A stretch of 64,000 nucleotides of DNA. Origin: Rhizobium sp. BK313 (GTDB lineage: Bacteria; Pseudomonadota; Alphaproteobacteria; Rhizobiales; Rhizobiaceae). Shown piece by piece: positions 27,722-36,073 of this stretch. Location of the stretch: positions 310,001 to 374,000 of the forward strand of contig NZ_JACHZQ010000002.1 in assembly GCF_014193655.1 (NCBI RefSeq), read 5' to 3'. The position numbers and the translations under genes were made by a program. Under the pieces are notes generated by a model. That model was not told the origin of the DNA. It did no database searches and worked only from the letters and a program-made list of their open reading frames with translations. How positions within the stretch are numbered: the first letter of the stretch is position 1; every line of letters starts with the position of its first letter.

Positions 27722-29208
27722 CTTGGAATAGCGGCTATGTCACCGACATCATCTACACCACAGGGTATTACGACCAGCAGGCACCCTCCCAGATTGCTCT
27801 GTCATGCCTGCTCGGAAACGTGGCCCCCAGCTTTGCCCGCCGGTCGGAGCAACTGACCTACCTGGAACTCGGCTGCGGCCGTGGACGTGGGGCGTTGTGC
27901 CTGGCCGCCAGCAATCCGGAATGGCGGGTCGTCGCCATCGACTTCATGCCCGCGCATATCGAGGAGGCGCGTGAATTGGCGGCCGAGGCTGGGATCGACA
28001 ATATCGAATTCATCGAAGCCGATTTCGCCACTCTCGACCCGCGCGAGCTGCCAGAGGTCGATGTCGCCAGCGCTCATGGGGTGTGGAGCTGGGTGTCTGA
28101 CGATGTCCGCGCCGGCATCGTGCGCATCCTCGGTAGCCGTCTGCGTCCGGGCGGCGCTTTCCATCTGAGCTACAACTCATTGCCGGGATGGCAGGGAGCC
28201 ATCGGGCTCCAGCGCCTGATCCACACGGCGGGACGGCGCATTAGCGGTCGTAGTGATCGCAAGGCGGAGGCAGCCCTGGAGCTGGTGCAGGCGCTCGGTG
28301 CGGCAGATGCTTTCCATCTTGGTCAGAGCGATCTGGTTCAGATGTTGAGGAAGGATTTATCGAGCATGCCACGGGAGTATGTGGCGCACGAATACATGAA
28401 CGATGACTGGCGGCCTTGCTTCCAGGCTGATGTCGCTGCGGCGCTTGCGGACGCCAAGCTCGAATACGTGGCGTCGGGGGAGATTCTCGAGAATTTTCCG
28501 CAGCTGATGCTGACCGACGAACAGCGCGCCGTCTGGGACCGGATCGACGATCCCGCTCTGCGCGAGTTGGCGAAGGATTTCTGCCTGCCCCGCGGCCTGC
28601 GCCACGACATCTATGTGCGGGGACCGCGGCGCATCAGCGATGCTGCCCGGGACGCTGCGCTCGCCGATCTGTATCTGACTTTGACGCGACGGCCCGAGGA
28701 TTTCATCTACGAACTCAATCTCCCGGCCGGACACGGCGCCCTTGAGCGGAGCTTCTACGAGCCGGTGGTGGCCGCGTTGGGGCAGGGGCCGCAGCGGATC
28801 GGTGATCTGATGTCGCTCGCCGGTCGCGGCGGACGGCGTGACAACCCGGCCGAGCTTGCCGGCATGCTGGTCGGCACCTCGCAAGCCATCGTTATGGCGC
28901 GTCGGGACGCCGACACCGGCGAGGCGGCAACGCGCCTCAACAATCACATCGCAATGCGAGTGCTGCGCGGAGATCCTTCACATGGCGCCTTGGCGAGCTT
29001 GCGGCTCGGCAGCGGCCTGCGTTGCAGCGGCGATCACTACGTCACGGCTTCGATGATGCACAGGCTCGGCGCTGATTCGTCGGTGGATCGTTGGGCCGAC
29101 ACGATCGGACTGAAGGCCGAGGGTGCGGGGCGTGAAAAGTTCCTGAAGGCGGCGGAGGAGACACGCCTTCGGCAGCTGCGCGTGTGGAAGCATGCAGGAA
29201 TCATCTGA
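27718..29208 (+). CDS. SAM-dependent methyltransferase with regulatory domain, in the T6SS operon
   Basis: Protein of 496 residues. Residues 48-160 form a Rossmann methyltransferase with motif I L-E-L-G-C-G-R-G (50-57) and an acidic post-motif strand V-A-I-D-F. The middle resembles the methyltransferase regulatory domain (PF10119 type), and the C-terminal 150 residues are a winged-helix-like part. The start overlaps the tssG stop as ATGA, so it is translated with the baseplate genes. It is not one of the 13 core T6SS genes. It could modify a T6SS component or an effector, but nothing in the sequence identifies the target. Confidence 0.75.
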   Translation: MTWNSGYVTDIIYTTGYYDQQAPSQIALSCLLGNVAPSFARRSEQLTYLELGCGRGRGALCLAASNPEWRVVAIDFMPAHIEEARELAAEAGIDNIEFIEADFATLDPRELPEVDVASAHGVWSWVSDDVRAGIVRILGSRLRPGGAFHLSYNSLPGWQGAIGLQRLIHTAGRRISGRSDRKAEAALELVQALGAADAFHLGQSDLVQMLRKDLSSMPREYVAHEYMNDDWRPCFQADVAAALADAKLEYVASGEILENFPQLMLTDEQRAVWDRIDDPALRELAKDFCLPRGLRHDIYVRGPRRISDAARDAALADLYLTLTRRPEDFIYELNLPAGHGALERSFYEPVVAALGQGPQRIGDLMSLAGRGGRRDNPAELAGMLVGTSQAIVMARRDADTGEAATRLNNHIAMRVLRGDPSHGALASLRLGSGLRCSGDHYVTASMMHRLGADSSVDRWADTIGLKAEGAGREKFLKAAEETRLRQLRVWKHAGII

Positions 29209-29235
29209 GATGCGGGCGAAACGGAGAACGTGACT

Positions 29236-30375
29236 ATGCAGAATTTGTCATTCCCTGGTTTCCTGGCCGCGGCGGTATGCGCCCTGGCCCTATCCCTGAC
29301 CCCGCAGCCCGCTTCGGCGGATGCCGACAAAGCGGCGCTGGTGATCGGCAACGGCACCTATGCCGGCGGACACCCGCTCGCCGCCTGCGACCAATCGGCC
29401 CGTGACGTCGGTGGATGGCTGCAACGCCAAGGGTTCGAGGTGGTGCAGGTGCTCGATGCCTCGTCTGTGGACATGCGAAAAGCGATCGGTGATTTCGTGG
29501 CACAGGTGTCGGGTACGCCACAGAGAGCGACGATCATCTATGTCTGTAGCTATGCCGCCGTCGCAAACCAGCGCTTGTTCATGCTGCCGGTGGATTCGGA
29601 TCCCGGCCAGCCTACGCGCCTCGAGACGCAAGGCGTCATCCTCAAGGCCTTGTTGAACACCCTTGCCGGCAGCAACGGCGTGCTCTTCGCCGACCTTGGC
29701 CTACAGCCAGACAAGAACGCCGCCGACGCAATCAATCTCATCCAAACGGGGTTACCCGCGGGCGTGCATCTTGCAGTCGTTGCTGGTAACGACGATAGCG
29801 TCGGGGCGCTGGGCCACAACCTTCCCGACCTGCTGTCCGGTTCGGGGCAGGACTGGGCCAGATTGTCAGCGGCATTTCAGGCGCAGTATGGCTTCGTACG
29901 AGGGAACGGGCTGGCCGTCTTCGCGCCGCTTTCCGGGCCGATACCGCCGACGCTCTATGCGAGCGACGGATCGGCGTCCGTGGCCCCGTCCACCGGGGAG
30001 GAGAAGTCCGCGCCGACGACCGCCGGCCAGGTCGTTCCGCTCGATGCGTCGCCTAAGATCTCCGATCCTGCGAAGAGCGGGCCAGACCGGCTCGCGATCG
30101 CGACCAAAGACGGCACGACCAAGGATGCGGTTTCCACCCCGGAGGCAGCGGCGCCTCGCGTCACGACCACTCAACGCGCAACCCGGCCGGATCGGAAGGC
30201 TAGCCGTATCCAGACCGCCCTGGCTGACGCTGGCTTTTACAAAGGACCCATCAACGGGCGCCTCGACGCGCGAACAAAGCACGCCATTCGCCTTTTTCAA
30301 AGAAGGATCGGCGATGCGCCAAGTGGCGTGCTGACACAGATCCAAATCGCAAAACTGCTGAACATCAGGCGATAA
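29236..30375 (+). CDS. Secreted caspase-like pseudo-peptidase with peptidoglycan-binding domain
   Basis: Protein of 379 residues. The ATG at 29236 has GGAG 9 bases upstream; GTG 29230 is too close. Residues 1-28 are a signal peptide ending A-S-A. Residues 33-210 follow the caspase p20 fold (A-L-V-I-G-N-G-T-Y, G-F-E-V-V, L-F-M-L-P-V-D), but the Y-Y-x-G-H-G catalytic His motif is replaced by Y-V-C-S-Y-A (102-107), and the D-A-C-R Cys motif by F-A-D-L-G (151-155). The enzyme is therefore probably inactive. After a Pro/Thr/Ser-rich linker, residues 311-375 are a PG_binding_1 domain. It would sit in the periplasm on the wall. It is 21 bases after the methyltransferase and 4 bases before the sensor gene. 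Confidence 0.75.
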   Translation: MQNLSFPGFLAAAVCALALSLTPQPASADADKAALVIGNGTYAGGHPLAACDQSARDVGGWLQRQGFEVVQVLDASSVDMRKAIGDFVAQVSGTPQRATIIYVCSYAAVANQRLFMLPVDSDPGQPTRLETQGVILKALLNTLAGSNGVLFADLGLQPDKNAADAINLIQTGLPAGVHLAVVAGNDDSVGALGHNLPDLLSGSGQDWARLSAAFQAQYGFVRGNGLAVFAPLSGPIPPTLYASDGSASVAPSTGEEKSAPTTAGQVVPLDASPKISDPAKSGPDRLAIATKDGTTKDAVSTPEAAAPRVTTTQRATRPDRKASRIQTALADAGFYKGPINGRLDARTKHAIRLFQRRIGDAPSGVLTQIQIAKLLNIRR

Positions 30376-30379
30376 GCAG

Positions 30380-31255
30380 ATGACTTTTCGGGCAAAATTC
30401 AATCTCGTGATGCTGGTAGCCTTCCTCGTGGGATTGGGCCTGGCCGGAGTATTCCTCAACACCGTCAGCGAGCGTGGGGCAAAGCGGGCGGTATTGGCGG
30501 AGGCCGCTGCGGTCATGGGTGCGGCAGACGCCACCATCCATTATACCGACCAGCAGGTATCGCCATTGCTGAACAGGCAGATGAAGGCTCAGTTCCTGCC
30601 GCAGAGCATTCCGTTCTACGCCGCGCAGCAGACCTTCCAGCTCATGGCAAGCGCCTTCCCGGACTATGCCTTTCGCCAGCCAACGACCAATCCCACCAAC
30701 CCGGCCGACCGGCCCGTGCCGTGGGAGGCCGATATCATCAAGAAGCTGGTCGAGCAGCCAAACTTGGACCAGCTGGTGGTGGAACGAACGACGAGCACCG
30801 GCAAGGTCCTGTCCTATGCGCGCCCGGTTCGGGTCAATAGCGACACCTGCCTCGCCTGTCACTCGACCCCCGAAGCCGCGCCTGCCTCCATGGTCGATAT
30901 CTACGGCCGGGAAAACGGATTCGGCTGGAAGGTGGGCGACACCGTCGGGGCACAGATTGTCTCGATTCCCGAACGCGTTCCCTTGGCGAGTGCACGGTCG
31001 AACCTCTATCTCCTCATGGGTGGGCTGACGATCATTTTCGTCTTGATGCTTTTCCTGCTCAACCTGTTATTGCACTTTTTCATCGTCGTGCCGGTGCGCC
31101 GGATCTCCAAGCTGGCGGATGAGGTCAGCCTGGGCAATATGGAGGTTCCCGAATTTCAGCTTTCGTCCCGGGACGAGATCGGGTCGCTGGCGGTGTCCTT
31201 CAACCGCATGCGCCGCAGCCTGGTCGCAGCGATGGGGATGCTGAATGAGCGATGA
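30380..31255 (+). CDS. Membrane heme-type sensor (DUF3365/Tll0287-like) with HAMP and no output domain
   Basis: Protein of 291 residues. One membrane segment at residues 8-27, a periplasmic domain of about 180 residues, a second membrane segment at 209-236 and a HAMP domain at 237-288. The periplasmic part resembles DUF3365 (Tll0287-like) and carries C-L-A-C-H at 157-161, a c-type heme attachment motif. In other bacteria this sensor is fused to kinases or chemoreceptors; here the protein ends right after HAMP. Its last 11 bases overlap the Ser/Thr kinase gene. I infer that it is the input half of a split receptor for the kinase. Confidence 0.75.
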   Translation: MTFRAKFNLVMLVAFLVGLGLAGVFLNTVSERGAKRAVLAEAAAVMGAADATIHYTDQQVSPLLNRQMKAQFLPQSIPFYAAQQTFQLMASAFPDYAFRQPTTNPTNPADRPVPWEADIIKKLVEQPNLDQLVVERTTSTGKVLSYARPVRVNSDTCLACHSTPEAAPASMVDIYGRENGFGWKVGDTVGAQIVSIPERVPLASARSNLYLLMGGLTIIFVLMLFLLNLLLHFFIVVPVRRISKLADEVSLGNMEVPEFQLSSRDEIGSLAVSFNRMRRSLVAAMGMLNER

Positions 31256-32747
31256 GCCCGTCTCTCAATCCCTGCCTGCCTTCGTCGGACGATTCCGCAT
31301 TGACGCCGTGCTCGGCCGCGGGGCGATGGGTGTTGTCTACAAGGCCTACGATCCGCAGATCGAGCGGCCGGTTGCGATCAAGCTGGTGCGGGCCGATCTT
31401 CTCGAAAGCGAGGATCGGGATGAATATCTGCGGCGCTTCAACAACGAAGCCAGGATCGCCGGCCGCTGCCTGCATGCAAACATCGTCGCAATTTATGATT
31501 TCGCCTTGCACGAAGGCAATCCGTTCCTCGTCCTTGAGTATGTCGAAGGGGTCAGTCTCAGCCAGGCGTTCAAGCGCGGCACGCAGGCGAGCGTTTCGGA
31601 GGTAACTCATATTGCCTTGCAGGTGCTTGATGCCCTCAGCTACGCGCACGCCTTCGGCATCATCCATCGAGACATCAAGCCCGCGAATATCCTGCTGACG
31701 GCCAACGGCCGGCTGAAAGTCACCGATTTCGGCATTTCGCGGCTCACAAGCACTGGGTTTACTCAGGGCGCGATGATGGTTGGGACGCCAAGCTATATGT
31801 CGCCCGAACAATGTTTCGGCGGGCCTGTCGATCAGCGCTGCGACCTCTTTTCGCTGGGGTGCGTCATCTACGAGCTATTGGCTGGCGAGCGCGCGTTCAG
31901 CAGCCTCAACCATGCGGACGTAATCTACAAGCTCGTCAACCTCCCACATCCGTCGTTGCGGGATAAGCGGCCGGACGTGCCGCGAGAAATCGCTGGTATT
32001 GTGGACCGGGCGCTGGCGAAGCGAGCCGATGACCGCTTTGCCAGCGCCGAAGACATGGCCACCGCGTTTCGGGGCCTGTCCGAGACCAAGACCGAGACCG
32101 ATCCGGTCAACCGCCTGACGAGAGAGGCGGAAGAACACGAGACGATCGTCGTGTCGTCCTCCAGGGGGCAAATATCGCCCCCTCCCGACACTTCGCTGCG
32201 GTCGCTCGGTGATTTCGAGGGCCTCGACGAATCCTCTGTTGCCACGATCGAGCGGAGCCTTGCTCGCCACATCGGTCCAATGGCGCGGTTCCATCTGCGC
32301 CGCGCCATGCTGGATGCCCATTCTCCCGATGAGCTCTGCCGGCTCCTGGGCCAGTTGGTTCCGCAGGAGGATCTGCGGGACCAGTTTGTCGATGACGCGA
32401 TCAAGATCATCACCGCACGCCAGGATCAAAGCATAGGCGCCGCAAAGGCGGCGGAGCAAGGATCAGGTGCTTCGATCTCGCGGCCGATTCCGGGTCAGCC
32501 GCGCCCCGCGGCGGAGGCGATCGAAAGCATTACGCGCGCCCTGACGCATACGATGGGTCCTATGGCGCGCCATCTGGTGAGGCGCGCGTTGGAGCGCTCT
32601 ACAACGCTGGATGAACTGCAAGCGCTTTGTTTGGAGGTGATCGACAACGTCGATGAACGCCGACGGTTTCAAAACCTGCTTGCGGATCGAGGTTATCCCG
32701 GGTCGCTGCCGGTGTCGGTCCGAGATCTGTCCGGTGACCAGATGTGA
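31245..32747 (+). CDS. ppkA: T6SS Ser/Thr protein kinase (TagE/PpkA, ImpN)
   Basis: Protein of 500 residues. Residues 15-275 are a Hanks-type kinase with all key motifs: G-R-G-A-M-G-V-V-Y, A-I-K, H-R-D-I-K-P-A-N, D-F-G and S-P-E-Q. The C-terminal part contains two copies of a helical repeat of about 50 residues built around I/M-G-P-M-A-R and T/S-x-x-E-L (about 323-380 and 425-475). No membrane segment is seen, unlike PpkA of Pseudomonas. It closes the second plus-strand operon. It would phosphorylate Fha or TssL to start T6SS assembly, countered by PppA. Confidence 0.92.
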   Translation: MSDEPVSQSLPAFVGRFRIDAVLGRGAMGVVYKAYDPQIERPVAIKLVRADLLESEDRDEYLRRFNNEARIAGRCLHANIVAIYDFALHEGNPFLVLEYVEGVSLSQAFKRGTQASVSEVTHIALQVLDALSYAHAFGIIHRDIKPANILLTANGRLKVTDFGISRLTSTGFTQGAMMVGTPSYMSPEQCFGGPVDQRCDLFSLGCVIYELLAGERAFSSLNHADVIYKLVNLPHPSLRDKRPDVPREIAGIVDRALAKRADDRFASAEDMATAFRGLSETKTETDPVNRLTREAEEHETIVVSSSRGQISPPPDTSLRSLGDFEGLDESSVATIERSLARHIGPMARFHLRRAMLDAHSPDELCRLLGQLVPQEDLRDQFVDDAIKIITARQDQSIGAAKAAEQGSGASISRPIPGQPRPAAEAIESITRALTHTMGPMARHLVRRALERSTTLDELQALCLEVIDNVDERRRFQNLLADRGYPGSLPVSVRDLSGDQM

Positions 32748-32829
32748 GCCTTTACGGCGGAGGCCAAAGTTGCGGGCTTCATTCGGAAGTTCCTCGCTCA
32801 ACCGGACAGACCGGGATTTTGACGCCTCT

Positions 32830-32843
32830 GTTGCTTCTGTAAC
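32830..32843. promoter_or_regulatory. Candidate T6SS regulon box, copy 4 (GTTGC-TTCT-GTAAC)
   Basis: One base differs from the perfect box. It lies in the gap between the kinase gene and vgrG, 129 bases before the vgrG start, which suggests that vgrG has its own promoter. Confidence 0.45.
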
Positions 32844-32971
32844 ATTTCTCCAGCCGCTTGAAATCTGCTCGTAGCGGGGCGGCCGTTATTTGCTGGGCAT
32901 GAGAGACGGAAGCGGGCCTTATGGCACGGCCGGCCAGCTTTCCGCCTGTATGGAATTGCGAGGACCATCCA

Positions 32972-34849
32972 ATGTCATCTGGTGCGCAGAATGAACCGAT
33001 GCTACTGCTGACGTCGCCGCTCGGCGACGATACATTGCCGGTCCAGGTCGGGACGTTGCACGCTGTCGAGCTCCATGCGGTCGAGGAGGTCAGCAGCCCC
33101 TTCGAAGCGACGCTGACGGTCGTCTCCAGCGAGCGCAGCATCGATCCGCAGGAGTTGCTCTATCAATCGGTTGGGCTGACAATCCGCAGGCCCCCCCGCG
33201 AGGATCGGTATATCAACGGCGTGGTCCGGAGGATGGAAGCCATTGGGCAGGCGCGGCGGGATCGATGGATGTATCGGCTCCAGGTCGTTCCCCGGCTCTG
33301 GTTCCTCGGCCAGGCAGAAGACGGCCGCATCTTCCAAAACATGAATGCGCAGGAAATCCTCCAGAAGATCTTCAATGAACATGGCGTCCGGCCCGTCGAT
33401 TTCCGGATCTACCGCAACAGCCCTGTCCGCGAATACACGACACAGTACAACGAGACCGATTTGGCCTTTGTCCAGCGGCTGATGCAGGAGAGTGGCTGGT
33501 TCTACTTCTTCGAGCACACCAAGACGGCGCACACGCTTGTCGTCACCGACGGTAATGAGGCGTTCAAACCCGTTTCGGCACCGCCTCATTGGGTGATCCA
33601 CGAAGGCAATAATGTCGACGTGTTCGACCAGTGGGACGAGAGCCACGCGACAGCCCATGGCGAGGTCTGGTTGCAGGACTACGATCCAACCAAACCGACC
33701 ACACCCGTGGAGGGCAAGGAGGACACGACCTTGACGACCGCCGGCGCTTCTCAGCGGGACGTCTACAATTGGCCGGCGCTCACGATGGACAAACAGATTG
33801 CGGCCGACCGGGCAAAGTTTCGCATTCAGCATGCCGAGGTGGTCTCGGCGCTGTGTCAGGGCCATGGCTATGACCATGAATTCGCGCCGGGGCGCCGTTT
33901 CACCCTGGCGCGGAATCCTTTCACCGGCGCGGAAGGAATTGAATATGCCGTGCGATCGGTCAGTCACGACGCCGCTGACGACACCTGGATCGCTGGCGCC
34001 AGCAAGGGGCACTACGAAAACAGTTTCAGCTGCTTCCTGCAGAAGACTCCGTGGCGCGACGACGCCCGCAACACCCGCCCGGTCATGGCCGGCATCTTCC
34101 CAGCGATCGTCCTGGGCGACGGTGGCGAAGAGATCCATGCCGACGCGCTCGGGCGAATCAAGGTCCGCCTGATGTTCGACCACCGTAAGGAGACGGTGGC
34201 TGGTATGGCGATCTGGGTGAGGGTGATCCAGCCCTGGGCAGGCAACAGTTGGGGCTGGCAGCACCTGCCCCGCGTCGGTACCGAGGTCGCGGTTGCTTTC
34301 ATGAGCGGCGATCCTGACAATCCGGTCGTGGTCGGCGGGGTCTACAACGAGGTCATGCAGCCGGTATTCCCGGTTCCCTCCGAACAGACCAAAAGCGGCA
34401 TTCGCAGCCGTTCGACCCTGCGTGGCGGCACGCAGGACTATTCCGAATTCTCGATTGACGACAAGAAAGGGCAGGAACTTGTGCTGCTCCACGCCCAGAA
34501 GGACCACAAGATCGAGGTCGAACACGATCAGGATGCGACGATTGGGAACGACCGCAAGGTGGTCACCCATCGCAACGATAGTCTGGAGAGCGAGACGGGC
34601 GAGATCACAATCACCGCAGCTACGTCGATTACGCTTCGGGTCGGTGCGAGCATGATCAAGTTGACGCCGGCTTCGATCGCCATCACTGCTCCGGCGTTGA
34701 CGTTCACCAGCGAGGCGGCCATGGAATTTGCTGCCGGTGCGGCCGTGAATTTCACGGTCGGTGCGGCATTCGTGGTTGAGGCGACAGCAAACGTCACACT
34801 CCTGACCCCGACGTTTTTTGCGCTACCGCCCATTCCACCAGTTGCTTGA
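32972..34849 (+). CDS. vgrG: T6SS spike protein VgrG (TssI)
   Basis: Protein of 625 residues from the ATG at 32972 with GAGGA 8 bases upstream; the ATG at 32921 adds residues unlike VgrG. The N-terminal part is gp27-like (F-E-A-T-L-T-V, Y-N-E-T-D-L-A-F-V-Q-R-L-M-Q-E), followed by the gp5 OB domain (V-R-V-I-Q-P-W-A-G, G-D-P-D-N-P-V-V-V-G) and a C-terminal beta-helix of short T/A-rich repeats. There is no enzymatic extension, so cargo must be carried by adaptors or directly. No PAAR gene is in the window. 224 bases after the kinase, with its own candidate box. Confidence 0.95.
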   Translation: MSSGAQNEPMLLLTSPLGDDTLPVQVGTLHAVELHAVEEVSSPFEATLTVVSSERSIDPQELLYQSVGLTIRRPPREDRYINGVVRRMEAIGQARRDRWMYRLQVVPRLWFLGQAEDGRIFQNMNAQEILQKIFNEHGVRPVDFRIYRNSPVREYTTQYNETDLAFVQRLMQESGWFYFFEHTKTAHTLVVTDGNEAFKPVSAPPHWVIHEGNNVDVFDQWDESHATAHGEVWLQDYDPTKPTTPVEGKEDTTLTTAGASQRDVYNWPALTMDKQIAADRAKFRIQHAEVVSALCQGHGYDHEFAPGRRFTLARNPFTGAEGIEYAVRSVSHDAADDTWIAGASKGHYENSFSCFLQKTPWRDDARNTRPVMAGIFPAIVLGDGGEEIHADALGRIKVRLMFDHRKETVAGMAIWVRVIQPWAGNSWGWQHLPRVGTEVAVAFMSGDPDNPVVVGGVYNEVMQPVFPVPSEQTKSGIRSRSTLRGGTQDYSEFSIDDKKGQELVLLHAQKDHKIEVEHDQDATIGNDRKVVTHRNDSLESETGEITITAATSITLRVGASMIKLTPASIAITAPALTFTSEAAMEFAAGAAVNFTVGAAFVVEATANVTLLTPTFFALPPIPPVA

Positions 34850-34879
34850 CGTGAACTTGCCGCACCGGTCTCGTCTTTA

Positions 34880-34901
34880 GGGGTCGCCCTCCGGCAACCC
34901 C
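34880..34901 (+). terminator. Stem-loop after vgrG, possible terminator
   Basis: GGGGTCGCC at 34880-34888 pairs with GGCAACCCC at 34893-34901 around a CTCC loop, with one mismatch. No T-run follows, so it may be only a transcript-end hairpin. The same nine bases occur in the hairpin after hpd (42651-42659). Confidence 0.35.
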
Positions 34902-35057
34902 AATTCGCGAGTAGCGCGGTTCACTGTGACGTGTCGACGAGAAACGGATATCTGGCAAGCTCGATTGGGTGAAGCGATCGAGCCTGCGAGGCACTTGGTC
35001 GTGTGCGGGACGGGCAGCAGGTTTGCGGTTGTTTAGGAAAATCTGCCCCCGCAGACT

Positions 35058-35801
35058 TCACCAAGGTCGAAAAGGGGCGCCCAAGTTGAGTGGAGCCAAC
35101 TGAGGTGGAGCGCTATTAGTATGTGGGGCCGGCCAAAGCTCATGCCAAGTCCACGGTCCGCGTGTCACTTCGTCCGCCAAGGCGAGCCTTATAGCATCCA
35201 AATCATGATTTTGATTTCCTTGGATGCGTTCCAGGGCCACCACCCTCCCGACATGGGTCTTTCCCCACTCCGCCACAAAGTCGCCCCTGATATTGAAGCA
35301 GAGCCCGACGGCATCATCAGCTTTCACTGCGTGGCGGGAACGCGCCATCTGGCGAGGCTTGAGAAAGTTGTATGTCGAAGCTCTCAGGTGCCTTGCCATA
35401 CCTGGGCCATTGAAGGAGATGAACGGGTGGTTTGACCAGGCACCGATCACCTGTGCTAATCCGCCCCCAAGCGAATGGCCGACAATCGAGATCGGCTTGT
35501 TGAGCCGTTCGGCCCAGCGTACCAAGGCCTGCCCTGAGCCTGCCATGTTGGGAATGACATAAATGCCAATTCTGGCATTGGCGGTGTTCTGCGATATCGG
35601 CGCAGTGAGCGGTCCGCCCATCGTCCCCGAAAAGGCGACGATGACTTCTTTATTGTCCTCGAAAATACCCCCCTGGAATCCGTTTCCATACCAAGTCGCG
35701 GTTTCCCATTTCTGAATTTTCCACCTCGCGGTGCTCCATGTTGCGACGTCGCGGCTGTAAACGGCATCGGCGATGTTGAGGTAGTCGGAAATGCTCGCCA
35801 T
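35058..35801 (-). CDS. Class-3-type lipase, candidate T6SS phospholipase effector
   Basis: Protein of 247 residues from the ATG at 35801, preceded by AGGA; the longer frame to 35960 lacks a ribosome site and contains the regulatory box. The nucleophile elbow G-H-S-L-G-G at 108-113 gives Ser110, within a lipase_3-like domain (F-S-G-T about 58-61, S-F-N-G-P after the elbow). A His in N-Q-N-H-D-L-D may complete the triad. There is no signal peptide, as expected for T6SS cargo. It lies tail-to-tail with vgrG, and a near-perfect copy of the T6SS box lies 83 bases upstream. Both facts support an effector role, though phospholipase activity is inferred. Confidence 0.75.
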   Translation of the reverse strand: MASISDYLNIADAVYSRDVATWSTARWKIQKWETATWYGNGFQGGIFEDNKEVIVAFSGTMGGPLTAPISQNTANARIGIYVIPNMAGSGQALVRWAERLNKPISIVGHSLGGGLAQVIGAWSNHPFISFNGPGMARHLRASTYNFLKPRQMARSRHAVKADDAVGLCFNIRGDFVAEWGKTHVGRVVALERIQGNQNHDLDAIRLALADEVTRGPWTWHELWPAPHTNSAPPQLAPLNLGAPFRPW

Positions 35802-35883
35802 ATGTGTCCTGCATCTAGATGACTCGGGAACGACTTGCTTGATGGGCAGGTGTTTCCTGTTGATGTCAGAGGCTGATGGGTAT

Positions 35884-35897
35884 GTTGCAGTCGTAAC
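35884..35897. promoter_or_regulatory. Candidate T6SS regulon box, copy 5 (GTTGC-AGTC-GTAAC)
   Basis: One base differs from the perfect box. It lies 83 bases upstream of the lipase start (minus strand) and 177 bases upstream of the DUF3455 gene on the plus strand. Confidence 0.45.
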
Positions 35898-36073
35898 AGT
35901 TGACTTGACGGGCGCGGCCGCCCTGGCAAGCAAGAATTGCATTTTCGACCTACAGCTCATGGCGGCGGCCGTCGTGTTTCAATTGCATTCGAAATTCTCC
36001 AGGTCCGTAATCGATGCGCAACGTGGCGCCTCCATAACGGAATGGTCTTATTTCGGTGAAGGGAGCTGCCACC

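Noticed and set aside
29236-30375. Calling the caspase-like protein an active protease effector
   Set aside because: Both catalytic motifs are replaced, and a signal peptide argues against T6SS cargo.
33002-34570. Minus-strand frame of 522 codons opposite vgrG
   Set aside because: Mirror of the vgrG coding strand, with no domain pattern or ribosome site.
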